Origin: Intoshia linei
Taxonomy: Eukaryota > Orthonectida > Rhopaluridae
DNA length: 25,140 nucleotides
Assembly: GCA_001642005.1 (NCBI GenBank)
Contig: LWCA01000537.1
Span: forward strand, 1 to 25,140
Direction of reading: 5' to 3'
In this document: one piece after another, positions 21,214 through 25,140 of the stretch
Numbering within the stretch: position 1 is the first letter of the stretch
How the letters are laid out: each line of letters opens with the position of its first letter
The notes under the pieces: generated by a model
What the model saw: the letters and a program-made list of their open reading frames with translations, nothing else
Told to the model about the DNA's origin: nothing
The model's database searches: none
Program-made: the position numbers and the translations under genes

Positions 21214-21371
21214 GCATTACAATTATCGTTAAATTATTTATTTTATTGCCCATTAAATTTTAATTTTAACTCCGCCCATATAATTACATTATTGTGCTAA
21301 ATTTATTGAAAATCAGATTTCAGTTAATTTTAATATTTAAATATTATTCATTCATATTCATTTATTTATTC

Positions 21372-24300
21372 ATGGAATTACACATATTGTTGCCTTTTTT
21401 AATTGTAATAATCAAAGGGTTAAATTATAAGAATTTGAATCCATGTTACGATCTAAAGGGTTACGCGAGATATTGTCAACCAAAATTTATAAATGTTGCA
21501 AAATACGGTGAAATTGAAACAACGAATCATTGTGGGTCTGAGAGTATGACGAGCATTTGCTATAATACTGGAAATGATATAGATTCAGACTTGACAAAAT
21601 GTTCAATTTGTACAAATGACACTTTTATTTCGACAGCCATCAATGATATTGAAACTGTAAGGAATAAAACCTGTTGGATATCTCAACCGTCAAAGGACAA
21701 TCAAAAACAAGTACAAGTATCGATAAAACTTGAAAAAAAATACGAAATTGCATTCATTATTATAGAATTTTGTTCAAAAAATGCCGATAGTTTCAGGATA
21801 TTAAAAAGCCACGATTATGAACAAAGTTGGACGTCTTATCAGTATTATTCTTCAAATTGTGATTTTTATCATAATCTTATCAATGAAAATTCATCTAGTA
21901 CCATTAAAGCCACGTGTAAAGAGTGGATGATGGGAAATCCTGTTTATAAAACTAGGTATGCTAGAAATGTTGATTCGATACTTTTAAAAGGAAATACCAA
22001 AGTCGCTTTTTCTACTGTTAAAGGAAAACAAAATATTTTACATTTTTCCAATAACCCCATTTTACAAGAATGGATGACAGTCACCAATTTAAAAATTATC
22101 TTCGATCGCGCGGTACATCCATTTTCAATTTATAAAAATAGCAATTATTTTTATGGAATTTCCAATATTATTATTGGTGGAAAGTGTAAATGCAATGGTC
22201 ATGCTTCCAAATGCATTTTAACAGAAAACGACAAAGTTACATGTCTATGTCAGCATAATACTTCTGGAAAGGAATGTCAAAAGTGCAGTCCATTCCATGT
22301 TGATCGGCCATGGATGCCTGCTACAGTTCATAATGCTAATGAATGCATCGGTATTTTTTAACATGTCTATTGTGCTATTTTAAGAAATTTATAATTTTAA
22401 TTTAACAGTTTTATGGTTTTTAGATGCCTAAGGCTTATTAACACCTGTATGTCAATTACTTTAAAATTTTAGCCTGTAAGTGCAACTTACATTCAAAAAC
22501 ATGTCAATTTGACCGGCAGTTTTACATTCAATCTGGCTTTAAAAGTGGGGCAGAATGCTTACATTGTCAGGATCATACTACTGGAAGGTTAAACTATTTT
22601 TATATTTTTAATGCATTATTTTTATCATTTCAATATTTTATTATGGGATTAATTTTGTAATATTAAAATGTAATATTTAAAAACAACTGATACATAATAT
22701 TAATTGAGATGTAAAGACAAATTTTGATAAATTACCCATCATTTTTTGTCTGAAAATTTATACCATCATATTTTTTTCAAATTAACCAACTCAATCAATA
22801 CATGTGGATATTAAATTACACTTTCAGTATCTTATTTTAAGTTATTAATCGACATTTCATGTTTCAATGTTTCATGGTCTTTTTAATTACATTATTCTTT
22901 GATATTTTTATATTTATATAAAAATCAATATTAATTTAGCAATTATTGTAGGATTGTTCATTTGATAACTTTTTTCTCATTTTTGATAGAAATAGACATC
23001 ATAAGATGAGACTATAAGTAATGATTAAACATGCCAATATGAACAAATAATTCGACTAAAGAAAAAGTAACACAACCTCGTGATGGAGGTTGACATATTT
23101 TTCAACACATAAGTTTTGTGTTTCAAATGTAAAGTTTTTGACCAGTGGTTCCCGATTGAAATAGTGTACGGACACACAGTTCAAAATAATTATTTTTTTT
23201 GGACCCCACAAAAAACATATATATAAAACATATACACATAAAATATAAAAAATTAATGAAAAAATTAAAAATATTTTCTCATAATATTTAGTAAAATCGT
23301 GATTTTCAAAAAAATATGGGCAAAAGAAAATTTTTATTTTTAATTATGGATTGGGAAGTTGTTGCTCATAATATTTGGTAAAATCGGATTTTTGAAAAAA
23401 ATTTTGGAAAAAAAAGATATTTCCTTTAGGTGTTAGTAAAATTGGATTTTTATTTTGAGGTTTGAATAAGGTGGATTTTTCAAAAAAATATCGGATATTT
23501 AATTTATATAATATTTAATTCCATTTTTTCCTGAGGGTTTGAAATGGTATTTTTCATTAAATTTTATTAATGGCGGAATAAAAGTGAGATTTTTGAAATA
23601 ATAATGTATAATAATAATAATATAATGTTAATAATAAATTCCCAACATCTGGCAACTATGTAATAAATATTAAAAATTTTTTTATAAAAATAAACAAAAG
23701 TTGATAAAAGACCCAAAGGATCCAGGGACCCCAATTGGGAACCACTGGTTTAGATCTTTTGATATGTATCTATGGTTATATAAAATAATGAATTGATTGA
23801 GAAATATTTTGTAGACATCCATTTTTATTTTCGGGGCTTCAGCTTGATAGTTTCGTTTCGGTATTTTTATATTTGTGTATTTGAAATGTAAATGAAATCT
23901 AGATATTGTCATGTATGTGAAAAAGGATACTATCGAGATTTTGCAAAGCCAATAATTGACCCACAAGCTTGCATTGGTAAAAATTAATTTTAATTATATA
24001 TTTTAATTTTAAAAATTTCACTATTTTTGTGACTACATGCAAAACTGTTAAAAAATAAGAATATAATAAAATAATTATCGCAGTTTTGCAATTTTATTGT
24101 AGTAATTTGGTTTTAGTGGAGCGAGAAATTTCAGTTACCGGTCTGCAGTGAATAAATTTTCTAAACCACTATCATAAATATGTTAATTATTACTATGATT
24201 TAACTGTAATGATCGATAATACGGTTTCTGATATTGATTATGCCAGTAAAATTTAAATGCATTTTTTTTGATTTTTTCCATTTCTGATTTTAAGTATTTA

Positions 24301-24839
24301 TCCAAAAAAAAAGATTGAAATCGGTTAATATTTACCCCCTCAAATGTAATTATTTAGATTCATACAAAAATATTTTAAAATTTATTTCTAGCTCATTTAT
24401 TTTGGTTTTTACGAAATTTATTTTGAGTTTATAATTAACTTGATCTATAGATTTTTGGGTTAATTATGATGAATTCAAAAATCATGTATGCTAGACGTAA
24501 TATTTTTTAGTGTAAAACCTGTCTACATTCCAGACAGAAAGATTGAATTGCACTTTTGCATATAATTATTATTATTATGAATTTATATATAATTATAAAA
24601 ATACAAAATAATATATATTGCGTTTATAATTAGATTGTAAATGCCATCCTGTTGGTTCAGAAAATGGTTTTTGCCATAATTTGAATGGCATATGCAAATG
24701 TAAAGAAGGTGTAACAGGAGAAAAATGCAATCAATGCGCTCCTGGATTTGAACAGAGTCGATCTAATCATGCGCCTTGCATTAGTAATGAATTTTATAAT
24801 TTATACAAATATAACGTTTTGATATGTCGAAGGAACTAA
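21372..24839 (+). CDS. netrin, laminin-N domain plus three EGF-like repeats
   Basis: A secreted laminin-related guidance and matrix protein. Exons: 21372-22350, 22473-22587, 23903-23976, 24634 to a stop at 24837-24839 or to a donor GTAATG at 24784. The first in-frame ATG gives a signal peptide (MELHILLPFLIVII). The laminin N-terminal domain covers about residues 24-270 (NPCYDLKGYARYCQPKFIN, CSKNADSFRILKSHDYEQSW, HFSNNPILQEWMTVTNL). Repeat 1 starts at Cys272 (CKCNGHASKC...HVDRPWMPAT...NECI); repeat 2 spans exons 2-3 (CKCNLHSKTC, YCHVCEKGYYRDFAKPI); repeat 3 is in exon 4 (CKCHPVGSENGFC...GVTGEKCNQC). PFH.DRPW, GYYRDFAKPI and CHPVG identify netrin rather than laminin. If it ends at the stop the product is 457 aa and lacks the basic NTR domain; if the donor is used, that domain lies beyond the window. 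It follows the sulfatase closely on the same strand. Confidence 0.93.
23143..23747. mobile_element. hAT MITE in a netrin intron, 605 bp
   Basis: The left end cagtggttcccgattg and the complement of the right end cagtggttcccaattg are nearly identical hAT termini. Flanking 8-mers (tttttgac, gtttagat) match at 5 of 8. The interior has a loose repeat of a block like agtaaaatcggatttttgaa (near 23290, 23380, 23445 and 23470). No transposase is present. Confidence 0.75.
24280..24335 (-). repeat. dispersed repeat, copy 3 (partial, inverted)
   Basis: The complement reads aaccgatttcaatc, then gataaatacttaaaatcaga, matching the first half of the repeat at 9896. It lies in the last netrin intron; the acgtgcaaaatgg block is missing. 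Confidence 0.5.
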
Positions 24840-25140
24840 TACAAAATATATTACAAAAAGTATCTCGTTTATATTTTTTATTATACGGTGTAGTAAATGT
24901 ATTGAAAATCAGTTTTAATTGTTCAGTTTTAAAGTAACCTAATGGCTATACAATTTAACGGAAGCCGGGTTAATTATTTTATTTTACTATGTATTATAAT
25001 CATGTTAATACGACATAATATATACACCGTCACCCCAGACGTATTTTTATTTTTCATTAATAAGATGATTTAGAATAATATAAATTTAGGAATAACTCGC
25101 AGTATCGGTAGACACGTTTCAAGTATATTTTTAAATATAA
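24840..25140. other. after netrin, no exon seen
   Basis: No NTR-like coding, transposon end or other gene is visible in these 301 bp on either strand. Confidence 0.45.

Noticed and set aside
21294-21371. Upstream extension of netrin from a GTG
   Set aside because: There is no ATG there; the ATG at 21372 begins a proper signal peptide.
1-25140. CRISPR arrays, bacterial operons, tRNA or rRNA genes
   Set aside because: No regular spacer repeats, no ribosome binding site pattern and no RNA gene signature were seen; the genes are spliced animal genes.

Overview
This is a very AT-rich, intron-bearing eukaryotic window. The gene set (netrin, type I arylsulfatase, U5 40K splicing protein, DJ-1, PYM) is that of a bilaterian animal. 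Most introns are tiny (34-44 nt, GT...AG, AT-rich); a few long ones carry transposon remains. Fast-evolving sequences, micro-introns and the AT bias suggest a reduced or parasitic invertebrate; an orthonectid such as Intoshia is one candidate, but this is a low-confidence inference from style, not a match. Most exons are too short for an ORF scan, so the genes were rebuilt by matching translated pieces to known families and requiring GT/AG sites with compatible reading phase.

Layout. 1-2049: two degenerate copies of one hAT-like transposon on the minus strand, joined at a single N (1122). 2114-2627: a small PYM (Y14-Mago partner) gene, plus strand. 2709-4500: short non-autonomous elements with clear ends, one nested in another. 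5808-5960: a dead, tandem copy of the last exon of DJ-1. 6175-7234: the C-terminal half of a DJ-1/PARK7 gene, minus strand; its 5' half was not found. 7758-8693: a nested pair of hAT-type elements. 9116: a second single N, followed by a third copy of the first transposon (9117-9504). 10764-21187: a complete arylsulfatase B-like gene, plus strand, about 15 exons, all recognised active-site residues present. Its largest intron holds a whole SNRNP40 gene on the opposite strand (13104-16870). 21372-24839: a netrin gene, plus strand, with signal peptide, laminin N-terminal domain and three laminin-type EGF repeats, with a hAT-type MITE in its second intron; no netrin C-terminal (NTR) domain is visible before the window ends.

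The genes do not form one pathway: PYM and SNRNP40 act in RNA processing, DJ-1 in redox and glyoxal defence, the sulfatase in lysosomal or secreted glycan breakdown, and netrin in guidance or extracellular matrix. The notable points are structural: the antisense gene within a gene, the DJ-1 exon ghost, micro-introns next to transposon-filled introns, and nested MITEs. I saw no clear sign of a new multi-gene system.
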